Source of the DNA: Butyrivibrio fibrisolvens
GTDB taxonomy: Bacteria > Bacillota > Clostridia > Lachnospirales > Lachnospiraceae
Assembly (NCBI RefSeq): GCF_023206215.1
Contig: NZ_CP065800.1
Span: 2,356,001 to 2,420,000, forward strand
Direction of reading: 5' to 3'
Length of the DNA: 64,000 bases
The translations under genes and the position numbers were made by a program. Positions 36,544 through 44,436 of the stretch are shown in pieces (position 1 is the stretch's first letter; each line of letters starts with the position of its first letter). The notes below the pieces were generated by a model, which did not search any database, was not told the origin of the DNA, and saw nothing but the letters and a program-made list of their open reading frames with translations.

Positions 36544-38276
36544 AGAATAATATATTTTCTAAGATCGCAGTATTCGGGCAAAAATATAAAACATATTTTG
36601 TTGCAGGCATCGTACTTGGAAGCATAGGATCTCTTTTAAACGTAGTGATCCCGAACATGATTAAAAATATAGCTGCGCTAATTTCGCAGAGCCTTTATAC
36701 AAATGTGATGGACTTTGATGCGATAAGAGTTGTTGCCATAAAGACAGCGGTAGTTATTATCATAAGCTTCATAGCAAGCTACTTTGGTGCATGGTGTCTT
36801 ACCATTGCAGGACAGAATATGGTAAAAGATCTTCGAAGTGCCCTGAATGATAAAACAGACCGTGTTAAGATGAACTATTTTGACACAACAGCTCTTGGAG
36901 ATACGGTGAGCAGAATGACTGATGACTGCGATGCATTTTCGGCGGCTATATCTTCCAACCTTGGTAAGGCAGTATTCTCACTTATCATAGTGTTGGGCTG
37001 TCTTATTGTGACTTTTGTTATAAATCCGCTTTTGGCATTTTGCTCTATTGCCAGCATTTTACTTGGACTTTTTATCAATGCCTCTTTTGCAAAGATGGGG
37101 ACAAACGCTATCAAAGAACAGAGAAGGCTTCTTGGCAATATGAATGGAATGATAAATGAGTCGATCACCGGCCATATGCTTATCAAAGCCTTTAATGGAG
37201 AGGAAGAAGTCCTTGGGCAGTTTGATGAAAAAAATCAGGATCTTAGCAGAGCACTTTTTAAATCGCAGTTTTTTATCAGCGTGCTTACTCCTTTCATGGA
37301 TTTTGTAAGTAACTTTACATACGTTGTAGTCTGCCTTGTGAGCGGAATCATGATCATCCTTGGGAAGATGCAGATAGAGACGATTGTTGCATTTATTTTG
37401 TATATCAAGATGGTCACATCGAACCTCACACAGATAATACAGGCACTTGGAAGTATTCAGCCGGGAATTGCGTGCGGTGAGAGAATAATGGAATACCTTG
37501 AACTTGAGGAAGAGACAGATGAAGGCAGGGAGAATGTGTCCAAGACTGAAGGCGATGTTGTCTTTAGGAATGTGCGCTTTGGCTATGTTGAGGGACAGAT
37601 CGTATTAAAGGACTTTAGTGCACACATTAAGCCTGGAATGAAGGTTGCGATTGTCGGACCAACCGGCGCGGGAAAGTCTACACTCATTAACCTTCTGATG
37701 CGCTTTTATGAGCTTAATTCAGGCTCTATCATTGTAGATGGCGTGCCTATAAAGGATATTCCAAGATCAAAGCTTCATGATCTTTTTGCGATGGTGCTTC
37801 AGGAGACCTGGACCTTTAAAGGAAGCATAAGAGAAAACATTGTCTATTCCACTAAAAATGTTGATGATGAGGAGCTGGAAGGTGTTATTGAAAGAGCAGG
37901 GATAAAGTTCCTTGTTGATGCAATGCCGGATGGCGTAGATACTGTTTTGTCAGAAACTGCTAATGTATCTTCAGGACAAAAGCAGCTTATAACAATAGCA
38001 AGAGCAATGCTTAAGAATTCACCGATAATGATCCTTGATGAGGCTACATCATCGGTAGATACAAGAACAGAAAAGCTTATACAGAAGGCAATTGATGATA
38101 TGACTAAAGGGCATACTAGTTTTGTTATCGCACACAGACTTTCAACAATTAAAAATGCTGATGTCATCTTTGTTCTTAAGGACGGTGACATAGTTGAGAC
38201 TGGAAATCACGAGGAGCTTTTAGATGCCGGAGGCTTTTATAGTGAGCTTTACAAGGCAGGTATTGATGCTACATAA
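36540..38276 (+). CDS. Heterodimeric ABC exporter subunit with consensus ATP site
   Basis: This is the partner of the preceding half transporter. Six helices are followed by Walker A GPTGAGKST, Walker B IMILDEATSSVD with the catalytic Glu, and switch AHRLST. Its signature is the weakened VSSGQKQLITIARA. The complementary defects in the two subunits leave exactly one canonical hydrolysis site per dimer, as in TM287/288- and BmrCD-type exporters. Cargo is probably an amphipathic or lipid-linked product, by context. Confidence 0.88.
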   Translation: MKNNIFSKIAVFGQKYKTYFVAGIVLGSIGSLLNVVIPNMIKNIAALISQSLYTNVMDFDAIRVVAIKTAVVIIISFIASYFGAWCLTIAGQNMVKDLRSALNDKTDRVKMNYFDTTALGDTVSRMTDDCDAFSAAISSNLGKAVFSLIIVLGCLIVTFVINPLLAFCSIASILLGLFINASFAKMGTNAIKEQRRLLGNMNGMINESITGHMLIKAFNGEEEVLGQFDEKNQDLSRALFKSQFFISVLTPFMDFVSNFTYVVVCLVSGIMIILGKMQIETIVAFILYIKMVTSNLTQIIQALGSIQPGIACGERIMEYLELEEETDEGRENVSKTEGDVVFRNVRFGYVEGQIVLKDFSAHIKPGMKVAIVGPTGAGKSTLINLLMRFYELNSGSIIVDGVPIKDIPRSKLHDLFAMVLQETWTFKGSIRENIVYSTKNVDDEELEGVIERAGIKFLVDAMPDGVDTVLSETANVSSGQKQLITIARAMLKNSPIMILDEATSSVDTRTEKLIQKAIDDMTKGHTSFVIAHRLSTIKNADVIFVLKDGDIVETGNHEELLDAGGFYSELYKAGIDAT

Positions 38277-38320
38277 CAGCTTTTTTGAAAGGTCTTTTCA
38301 CAAGTTAAGGAGGATGCAAT

Positions 38321-39406
38321 ATGCCAGCTATTTCTGTTATCATGCCAATGTACAAAGCCAAAAAGACGGCAATGTACAGTATAGATGCACTTTTGAACCA
38401 GACCTTTAAGGATATAGAGGTACTGGTTGTGGATGACTGCTCTCCGGATGATTCCTATGTAGTTGTTAAGGAGCATTATAAGGATGAACCAAGGGTTGTC
38501 CTTATCAGGCAGGATATAAATCAGGGTCCTGCTGAAGCCAGAAACAGGGCTTTTGAAGAAGCAAAGGGCGAATACGTCACCTTCCTTGACAGCGACGATG
38601 GAATTATAAAAGAGGGCCTTGAGAAGATGTACGAGGCAGCTAAGAAGTTTGATGCTGATGTAGTGCATACTACAGGATGTTTTTTTCCTGTGCATAAGCC
38701 GGATGTTATGGATATCATGTCTGTTCCAAAGGAAAACTACCTTCCCCAGGACAAGGATAAGGACATACCGGGTGAAGCGACTCTTCTTACGCAGGATTTC
38801 GGAGTAAGGCTTTCCAACTGGCTAAATGGCACCTACAACGGAAATGTATGGGGCAAGATGATTAAAAAGAGCTTTATCATGGACAACAATATCCGCTTTG
38901 CATCTATCAAGATGTCAGAGGATGTTCTGTTTTCCTTTGAATGCCTTATGCGTGCAGGCAAGTATGTGATACTTCCATACAAGTGCATAATCTACAGAAT
39001 GATAGGAGAGAGCCTGTCAAGGGGCAGGAAGGATGTATCTTACATGCTTAAGCTTCTTGAAGCTACATTCAGTGGTAATGACAAGTTCACGGAAAAGATG
39101 AATGAGATTCCATATTTTAAAGATAATCCTGAAGATAAGGAAAAGGTACTTAAGTATGTGAATGATGTCATGGATATGATCTATCTTGTTCCGGCATTTC
39201 AGTCGGTTGGGGAAGATAAGCTGCTATGTGACGATCGAACTTCTGAGCTTTTTATTGAGCACTTTGGGAACCAGGCACAGTTTGCTCTAAGATACTTCTT
39301 CATGAAAAATGCAAAGGAGCCGCCGGCACCTTCTTATCTTATCGATGATATCACCTATGAGGGCTTAAATGCGCAGCTTGAGATGTACAAGCAGAGCCTT
39401 AAGTGA
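38321..39406 (+). CDS. Family 2 glycosyltransferase
   Basis: GT-A motifs: ISVIMPMYKAKKTAMYSIDALLNQTFKDIEVLVVDDCSPDDS, NQGPAEARNRAFEEAKGEYVTFLDSDDGI and NGNVWGKMIKKSFI. It is a close paralogue of the enzyme at 27372, so the cluster has three related GT2 domains. AAGGAGG precedes the ATG. The gene's last codons and following bases are partly repeated just downstream (39425-39484). Its sugar specificity is unknown. Confidence 0.85.
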   Translation: MPAISVIMPMYKAKKTAMYSIDALLNQTFKDIEVLVVDDCSPDDSYVVVKEHYKDEPRVVLIRQDINQGPAEARNRAFEEAKGEYVTFLDSDDGIIKEGLEKMYEAAKKFDADVVHTTGCFFPVHKPDVMDIMSVPKENYLPQDKDKDIPGEATLLTQDFGVRLSNWLNGTYNGNVWGKMIKKSFIMDNNIRFASIKMSEDVLFSFECLMRAGKYVILPYKCIIYRMIGESLSRGRKDVSYMLKLLEATFSGNDKFTEKMNEIPYFKDNPEDKEKVLKYVNDVMDMIYLVPAFQSVGEDKLLCDDRTSELFIEHFGNQAQFALRYFFMKNAKEPPAPSYLIDDITYEGLNAQLEMYKQSLK

Positions 39407-39424
39407 TGATCTTGGGGTTTGGGA

Positions 39425-39484
39425 GAATACGCAGCTTGAGATGCGCTGGCTAAGCTGTAAGTGATGATTCTTTGATTTGTGGAG
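39425..39484 (+). repeat. Partial tandem duplication of the GT2 gene 3' end
   Basis: GCGCAGCTTGAGATG...GTAAGTGATGAT at the gene end (39367-39424) recurs as ACGCAGCTTGAGATGCGCTGG...GTAAGTGATGAT, with drift. It is a vestigial about 60-base duplication directly before the 96-base repeats. Confidence 0.6.
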
Positions 39485-39489
39485 AAAAC

Positions 39490-39585
39490 AAGTTTGAAAG
39501 TGTTCCACTTTCAAACGCGAATTGGTGTCACGAGCTCCACCAATATCGAACCATTAGTCACTCGTTTCACTCGTGACATGAGGTT
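39490..39585 (+). repeat. 96-base structured repeat, copy A
   Basis: It begins AAGTTTGAAAGTG with a perfect GTTTGAAAGTG/CACTTTCAAAC hairpin. The TGTCACGAGC arm pairs with ACTCGTGACA at 9 of 10 positions. Relative to copies B and C one G-C pair is replaced by A-T on both arms. Confidence 0.8.
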
Positions 39586-39681
39586 AAGTTTGAAAGTGTT
39601 CCACTTTCAAACCCAAATTGGTGTCGCGAGCTCCACTAATTTGAACCATTAGTCACTCGCTTTGCTCGCGACATGAGGTTA
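39586..39681 (+). repeat. 96-base structured repeat, copy B, in tandem with copy A
   Basis: The TGTCGCGAGC/GCTCGCGACA arms are perfect, and AAATTGGTG pairs with CACTAATTT through one G-U. The copy ends in ATGAGGTTAAAA and the next gene's ATG at 39686 follows at once, so its GAGGTT may serve as ribosome site. Confidence 0.8.
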
Positions 39682-39685
39682 AAAT

Positions 39686-41551
39686 ATGGAGATAATAAAA
39701 ATGTTAAGTGGTAACGAAATGATGATCGCGCTTGAGGGGCGTCTTGATACAACCACCTCGCCGCTTCTTCGAGAGCAGATAGCACAGATACCACCGGAAG
39801 TTGAAAAGGTCAAGTTTGACTTTAAGGATCTTAACTACATATCTTCAGCAGGACTTCGTGAGATACTTGTCTGCAGAAAGAAATTCAGCGGCGATAAGAT
39901 GAAGGTAGTCAATGTGTCTCAAGAGATATATGATATTTTTGCGACAACTGGTTTTGATCAGATCATTCCGCTTGAAACAACTAAAGATGATATCTCAACA
40001 TATATGAACCTGTCCTTTAAGGCTTTTTTGGCCAAAAAGGTTGAAAATACTCCGGATGCTGTTGCTCTTGTTGATGACAGGGGAGAGTTTTCCTGGAAAG
40101 ACATAGATATTTATTCACAGATAATCGCTGAGGGTCTTGCCAATAAGGGAATAAAAAAAGGAACTCATGTAGCTTTGTGCGGTGTCAATTCCGTAAACTG
40201 GGTTCTTACTTTTTTTGCCATCCAAAAGCTTGGTGCTATGGCTCAGCTCCTTAATTTCAATATGAGTGCTGCAGATGTTGCTAAGGTTGCTACAATCGGC
40301 GATATCACTCATTTTTGCTATGGAAGTATGCCTGAGATGCAGGATCAGGAAGCATTTATTGACGAGCTCAAAAAATCAGGCTGTCCTTTATGCGAGTTTA
40401 TCTCCATTAGAAATGACAGACAGGATATACGGGAAAGAAGAGATGAATATGAGGCAATCAGGTACAAATTTCAGGACTTTGTAGAGGCTGACTGGCCATG
40501 TGTCACCATATTTACTTCCGGTTCTACAGGAAAGCCCAAAGGCGTTCTTTTATCCGCCTACAATATTCTGAATGCAGCCAATACTAACTATAAGGATCAG
40601 ACACTTACTAATAAGGACAGAACCTGCCTTATACTTCCGCTGTTTCATATATTTGGTCTTGTAGCAGGTCTTTTTGCAAATGCAATAGCAGGCTCGACTC
40701 TGTATTTTCCAAGTAACATAAGGACTGGTACTATTCTGGAACTTATTGATAAGGAGAAGTGCACATTTTTCCATTCAGTCCCGACCATGCTCATTGCGCT
40801 CATCAATAATAAGGACTTTACAAAAGATAAACTTTCGTCTGTTCGCTGTACCATCATTTCAGGTGCGGCGGCAACCAAGGCACAGATCCTGATGTTCAAG
40901 GAAAATCTTCCCAATGACCACTTTATGTCATCCTATGGTCTTAGTGAGATGGCACCTGTATCCATCTCAACTTATGGCGACAGCGACGAGCATCTGCTTA
41001 CTACTGTAGGTAAGCCTGTTGACAATATTCAGGTTCAGATACGAGACCTTGAAACCGGCGAAAAATGCGCTACCGGCACATCCGGAGAGATACTTGTACA
41101 GGGATTTAATCTGATGACAGGATATTATAAGACTGATATAGAAAGTCAGTCTATCGATGATATGGGATGGCTTCATACAGGTGACCTTGGCTTTTTGGAT
41201 GAAGAGGGCTATCTTCATCTTTCAGGAAGGCTTAAAGAGCTTATCATAAGGGGCGGTGAGAATATCATGCCGCAGGAGATTGAAGCAGCGATATCTTCAC
41301 TTGACGTTGTTAATAACGTCAAAGTCATCGGCGTTCCAAGCGAGTTCTTTGGAGAAGAAGTCTGCGCGTGCATTAAGGTTAAAGAGGGCAAAGAGTTTGA
41401 CCAGGAAGCTGTTAAGATTGAACTTTCAAAGAAACTGGCCAAATATAAGATTCCAAGCTATTTCGTAGTTTATAACGACTTTCCTATGCTTGGTACAGGT
41501 AAGATAGATGTTGTGAGTCTTAAAAAGGATGTATTAGAAAAACTAAAGTAA
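39686..41551 (+). CDS. STAS domain fused to an acyl-activating (AMP-binding) enzyme
   Basis: Residues 1 to about 105 form a STAS domain like anti-sigma-factor antagonists (MIALEGRLDTTTSPLLREQI, VKFDFKDLNYISSAGLREILVCRKKF) with the Ser-Ser-Ala-Gly motif where SpoIIAA is phosphorylated. Residues 110-621 are an ANL adenylating enzyme: FTSGSTGKPKGVLLSAYN, SSYGLSEMAPVS, WLHTGDLGFLDEEGYLHLSGRLKELIIRGGENIMP and FPMLGTGKIDVVSLKK. It probably supplies acyl-CoA or acyl-AMP to the acyltransferases upstream. STAS domains can bind acyl carrier protein or be controlled by phosphorylation, so the fusion may gate activity. Confidence 0.8.
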   Translation: MEIIKMLSGNEMMIALEGRLDTTTSPLLREQIAQIPPEVEKVKFDFKDLNYISSAGLREILVCRKKFSGDKMKVVNVSQEIYDIFATTGFDQIIPLETTKDDISTYMNLSFKAFLAKKVENTPDAVALVDDRGEFSWKDIDIYSQIIAEGLANKGIKKGTHVALCGVNSVNWVLTFFAIQKLGAMAQLLNFNMSAADVAKVATIGDITHFCYGSMPEMQDQEAFIDELKKSGCPLCEFISIRNDRQDIRERRDEYEAIRYKFQDFVEADWPCVTIFTSGSTGKPKGVLLSAYNILNAANTNYKDQTLTNKDRTCLILPLFHIFGLVAGLFANAIAGSTLYFPSNIRTGTILELIDKEKCTFFHSVPTMLIALINNKDFTKDKLSSVRCTIISGAAATKAQILMFKENLPNDHFMSSYGLSEMAPVSISTYGDSDEHLLTTVGKPVDNIQVQIRDLETGEKCATGTSGEILVQGFNLMTGYYKTDIESQSIDDMGWLHTGDLGFLDEEGYLHLSGRLKELIIRGGENIMPQEIEAAISSLDVVNNVKVIGVPSEFFGEEVCACIKVKEGKEFDQEAVKIELSKKLAKYKIPSYFVVYNDFPMLGTGKIDVVSLKKDVLEKLK

Positions 41552-41582
41552 GATCTAATGTTTATGAAGAGGGTATAGTTTC

Positions 41583-43670
41583 ATGCAATTAATAGATTCT
41601 TTTCCCACCCAAAAGATCGGAGATCTTGAGTACAGGAGTGGACGTATATTCCCATTTGGAGCATCCATAGTAGATGGTGGAGTTAATTTTAGTATTTTTT
41701 CAAAGGAAGCAGTGTCCTGTACTTTGGTCTTATATCACCATGGTCAGGATAAACCCTTTGTTGAGATACCTTTTCCTGAGGAATACAGGATAGGTAATGT
41801 ATATTCAATGATGGTTTTCGGACTTAATATCGAAACTATCGAGTATGGATACCGTTTTGACGGACCTTATAGCCCTATGGATGGACTTAGATTTGATAAA
41901 GATAAGGTTCTTCTTGATCCTTATGCCAAGTCCGTATCAGGTCGAAGTGTTTGGGGAAGGAAAGATAATGGGGATAAGCTAAAGCCCCTGCGTGGTCAGA
42001 TAATACGCGAAGATTATGATTGGGAAGGGGACAAGCCCCTTGAGATTCCTGAAAAGGATCTTGTTATCTATGAACTTCATGTTAGGAGTTTTACCAGGGA
42101 TGATTCAAGTGGGGTTAGGCATCCGGGGACTTTTGCCGGTCTTACGGAGAAAATCCCATACTTAAAAGAGCTGGGCGTTAACTGCGTAGAGTTGATGCCG
42201 GTATTTGAATTTGATGAATTTGAAAACTCAAGGGAAGTTGGTGGCAGGACTCTGTACAACTACTGGGGCTATTCAACAGTATGCTTTTTTGCCCCCAAAG
42301 CAGGTTTTGCTGCATCGGCGCCTTTTGGTATGGAAGCGGATGAACTAAAACACTTAATAAAGAAATTTCATCAAAATGGTATAGAAGTAATACTCGATGT
42401 TGTTTTTAATCATACAGCAGAGGGCAATGAAAATGGGCCTTATATCTCATATAGAGGTATAGATAACAGAACCTATTATCTGCTGACCCCGGATGGCTGG
42501 TATTACAATTTCAGTGGCTGTGGTAATACCATGAACTGTAATAATCCTGTTACCCGCGACATGGTTTTAGATGCCCTCAGATACTGGGTTTCTGCATATC
42601 ATGTGGACGGTTTTAGATTCGATCTTGCATCCATTCTGTCAAGGGATGAAGCTGGCGCCCCTATGGTTTATCCGCCACTTCTTGAAAGGATAGCCAATGA
42701 TGCCGTACTTGGTAAGAGTCTTCTTATAGCCGAAGCCTGGGATGCAGGTGGTTTATATCAGGTTGGAAGTTTTCCTGCATTTGGACGTTTTTCGGAATGG
42801 AATGGTAAATATCGCGACTGCTTAAGGCATTTTATTAAAGGAAGCGGAGAGTCAGCTCCTGAGCTTTACAGACGAATAAGAGGATCAGATGATTTATATC
42901 GCTTCAGAGGACCCAGAGCATCTATAAATTTTGTGACCTGCCATGACGGCTTTACTCTTTATGACCTTGTTTCGTACAATGAAAAGCATAATGAAGCCAA
43001 TGGCGAGAACAATAATGACGGATGCAATGACAACGAAAGCTGGAACTGCGGTGTAGAAGGAGATACAAAGGATCCTCAAATTATTGATCTTAGAAAACGT
43101 CAGATGAAAAATATGTTGACGATCCTTCTGACAAGCAGGGGAATTCCTATGCTTCTGTCCGGAGATGAGTTTGCCAATACCCAGTGGGGTAATAATAATG
43201 CCTATTGTCAGGATAGTGAGATTTCATATATTATCTGGTCACTTTTTGATAAGAACAAGGACCTGTTTGAGTATGTGAAGAACCTTGTGGCACTTAGGAA
43301 TGAGTACCCGGTTATAAGAGAAAATTCTTTTGATCTTGGAAATAATGGGACCGGCTATCCGGAACTTTCTTTCCATTCTGCCAAGCCATGGCAGCTTGAT
43401 GAGGGCGCATCAAATCTGTGCTTTTCATATATGTATGCCCAGGATCATGCAAGGGCAGGAACTAAAAAAGATGCGTTTATATATGTTGCAGTTAATGCAT
43501 ATTGGGAAGATGTATACTACGAACTTCCAATAATTCCTCAGGGAATGAAATGGCATTTAAGACTAAGTAGTAGCGGAGATGTATATTCAAAAGGTAAAGA
43601 AAAGACTTTGGGTGATCAGGGCAGTTTTATGCTTGGCGCAAGGTCTACACTTGTACTGATTGCTAAATGA
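41583..43670 (+). CDS. glgX: Glycogen debranching enzyme GlgX (isoamylase-type, GH13)
   Basis: This 695-residue enzyme hydrolyses alpha-1,6 branches in glycogen. An N-terminal CBM48-like domain (SGRIFPFGASIVDGGVNFSIFSKEAVSCTLVLYH) precedes the GH13 barrel: VFNHTAEG, VDGFRFDLASILSRD with the nucleophile Asp (about 345), LLIAEAWDAGG with the acid/base Glu (about 385) and FVTCHDGFTLYD (Asp about 455). The NNDGCNDNESWNCGVEGDT loop is typical of GlgX. It follows the STAS-ligase gene by 31 bases but is metabolically separate from it, so co-transcription may be incidental. Confidence 0.9.
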   Translation: MQLIDSFPTQKIGDLEYRSGRIFPFGASIVDGGVNFSIFSKEAVSCTLVLYHHGQDKPFVEIPFPEEYRIGNVYSMMVFGLNIETIEYGYRFDGPYSPMDGLRFDKDKVLLDPYAKSVSGRSVWGRKDNGDKLKPLRGQIIREDYDWEGDKPLEIPEKDLVIYELHVRSFTRDDSSGVRHPGTFAGLTEKIPYLKELGVNCVELMPVFEFDEFENSREVGGRTLYNYWGYSTVCFFAPKAGFAASAPFGMEADELKHLIKKFHQNGIEVILDVVFNHTAEGNENGPYISYRGIDNRTYYLLTPDGWYYNFSGCGNTMNCNNPVTRDMVLDALRYWVSAYHVDGFRFDLASILSRDEAGAPMVYPPLLERIANDAVLGKSLLIAEAWDAGGLYQVGSFPAFGRFSEWNGKYRDCLRHFIKGSGESAPELYRRIRGSDDLYRFRGPRASINFVTCHDGFTLYDLVSYNEKHNEANGENNNDGCNDNESWNCGVEGDTKDPQIIDLRKRQMKNMLTILLTSRGIPMLLSGDEFANTQWGNNNAYCQDSEISYIIWSLFDKNKDLFEYVKNLVALRNEYPVIRENSFDLGNNGTGYPELSFHSAKPWQLDEGASNLCFSYMYAQDHARAGTKKDAFIYVAVNAYWEDVYYELPIIPQGMKWHLRLSSSGDVYSKGKEKTLGDQGSFMLGARSTLVLIAK

Positions 43671-43722
43671 GCGATTGATATATATGTCGATAAGCTCGAA
43701 GAGATTTGAATTAAGATTTTGA

Positions 43723-43763
43723 GAGTCGTGTGCAGAAAATATACTGTAACACGGCTCTTTTTT
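43723..43763 (+). terminator. Terminator after glgX
   Basis: GAGTCGTGT pairs with ACACGGCTC (one G-U) followed by six T's. Confidence 0.85.
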
Positions 43764-43821
43764 GTTATAGTATTACTATATGTAAAGAGAATAAGCTAAA
43801 AAGTTTTTAGGAGCTTTATAC

Positions 43822-43934
43822 ATGGAATATATACATCTTCACATGCATTTTTAAATCGTGAAGGAAGACCTATCCGAATGAAAGATGAGAAGCCAGAGCT
43901 TTTTGAGGCACTTAGCAGTTTGGTATCTGCATAA
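43822..43934 (+). pseudogene. Gene remnants: a head reading MEYIHLHMHF and an unrelated C-terminal piece
   Basis: TAGGAG followed by an ATG at 43822 opens MEYIHLHMHF then stops. The HLHMH start resembles the PHP-domain beginning of DNA polymerase III alpha proteins, but ten residues prove little. In another frame from 43848 runs FLNREGRPIRMKDEKPELFEALSSLVSA to a stop at 43934, apparently the tail of a different, unrecognised protein. Neither can be a functional gene. Confidence 0.4.
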
Positions 43935-43955
43935 CACTATATGGGAGGAAAAGCA

Positions 43956-44009
43956 ATGCTTTATGACTTGGTAAAAGAAAACAGGGGATGGAACGGTAAT
44001 AATTTTTAA
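43956..44009 (+). pseudogene. Orphan gene head resembling a nitroreductase start
   Basis: GGGAGGAAAAGCA precedes an ATG that encodes MLYDLVKENRG, like the first residues of nitroreductase family proteins, followed by WNGNNF and a stop. The ribosome site is excellent but only 17 codons remain. From 44010 to 44063 no feature was recognised. Confidence 0.45.
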
Positions 44010-44063
44010 TAACAACAAGCTGCATGGTATAGCTGTTTTGACGGGTATTCAATTCTGGAGATC

Positions 44064-44161
44064 AAGTTTGAAAGTGTTCCACTTTCAAACCCAAATTGGT
44101 GTCGCGAGCTCCACCAATTTGAACCATTAGTCACTCGCTTTGCTCGCGACATGAGGTTAAA
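44064..44161 (+). repeat. 96-base structured repeat, copy C
   Basis: It is nearly identical to copy B, with perfect GTTTGAAAGTG/CACTTTCAAAC, CAAATTGGTG/CACCAATTTG and TGTCGCGAGC/GCTCGCGACA arms. The second and third pairs interleave. It ends in ATGAGGTTAA, but the following ATG opens only two more codons before a stop. Confidence 0.8.
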
Positions 44162-44254
44162 AGATGTTACTTTAGAGATTGAGCAAAAGAAATAAGGGAT
44201 TAGAGTGTTGGATTTTCAATTTGCTTAGCATAATACATGAAATTGTCATTGATG

Positions 44255-44380
44255 TATAAAACTCATCTGATTACATAAAAACATCATCCTAACATAAAGT
44301 GCATAAAAAGGCTGCAAGTACATAAAATTCATAAAACAGATATATTGACATATTTGACATAATTGTATAAAAAGCATAAA
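44255..44380 (+). repeat. Helically phased (T/C)ATAAA array upstream of the second AAA ATPase
   Basis: Units begin at 44255, 44274, 44293, 44302, 44321, 44330, 44366 and 44375. The gaps are 19, 19, 9, 19, 9, 36 and 9 bases, all near multiples of 9.4. It parallels the array at 9593-9696 and lies 57 bases before the ATPase start. Between 44162 and 44254 nothing else was recognised. Confidence 0.6.
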
Positions 44381-44436
44381 ATTAAATATAGATAATAATT
44401 GATTGTCAATTACACTTATGGAAAGGAAGTATTATC

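Noticed and set aside
39490..39681. CRISPR array
   Set aside because: The two tandem 96-base units have no spacers, the copies are too long and structured, and no cas gene is near.
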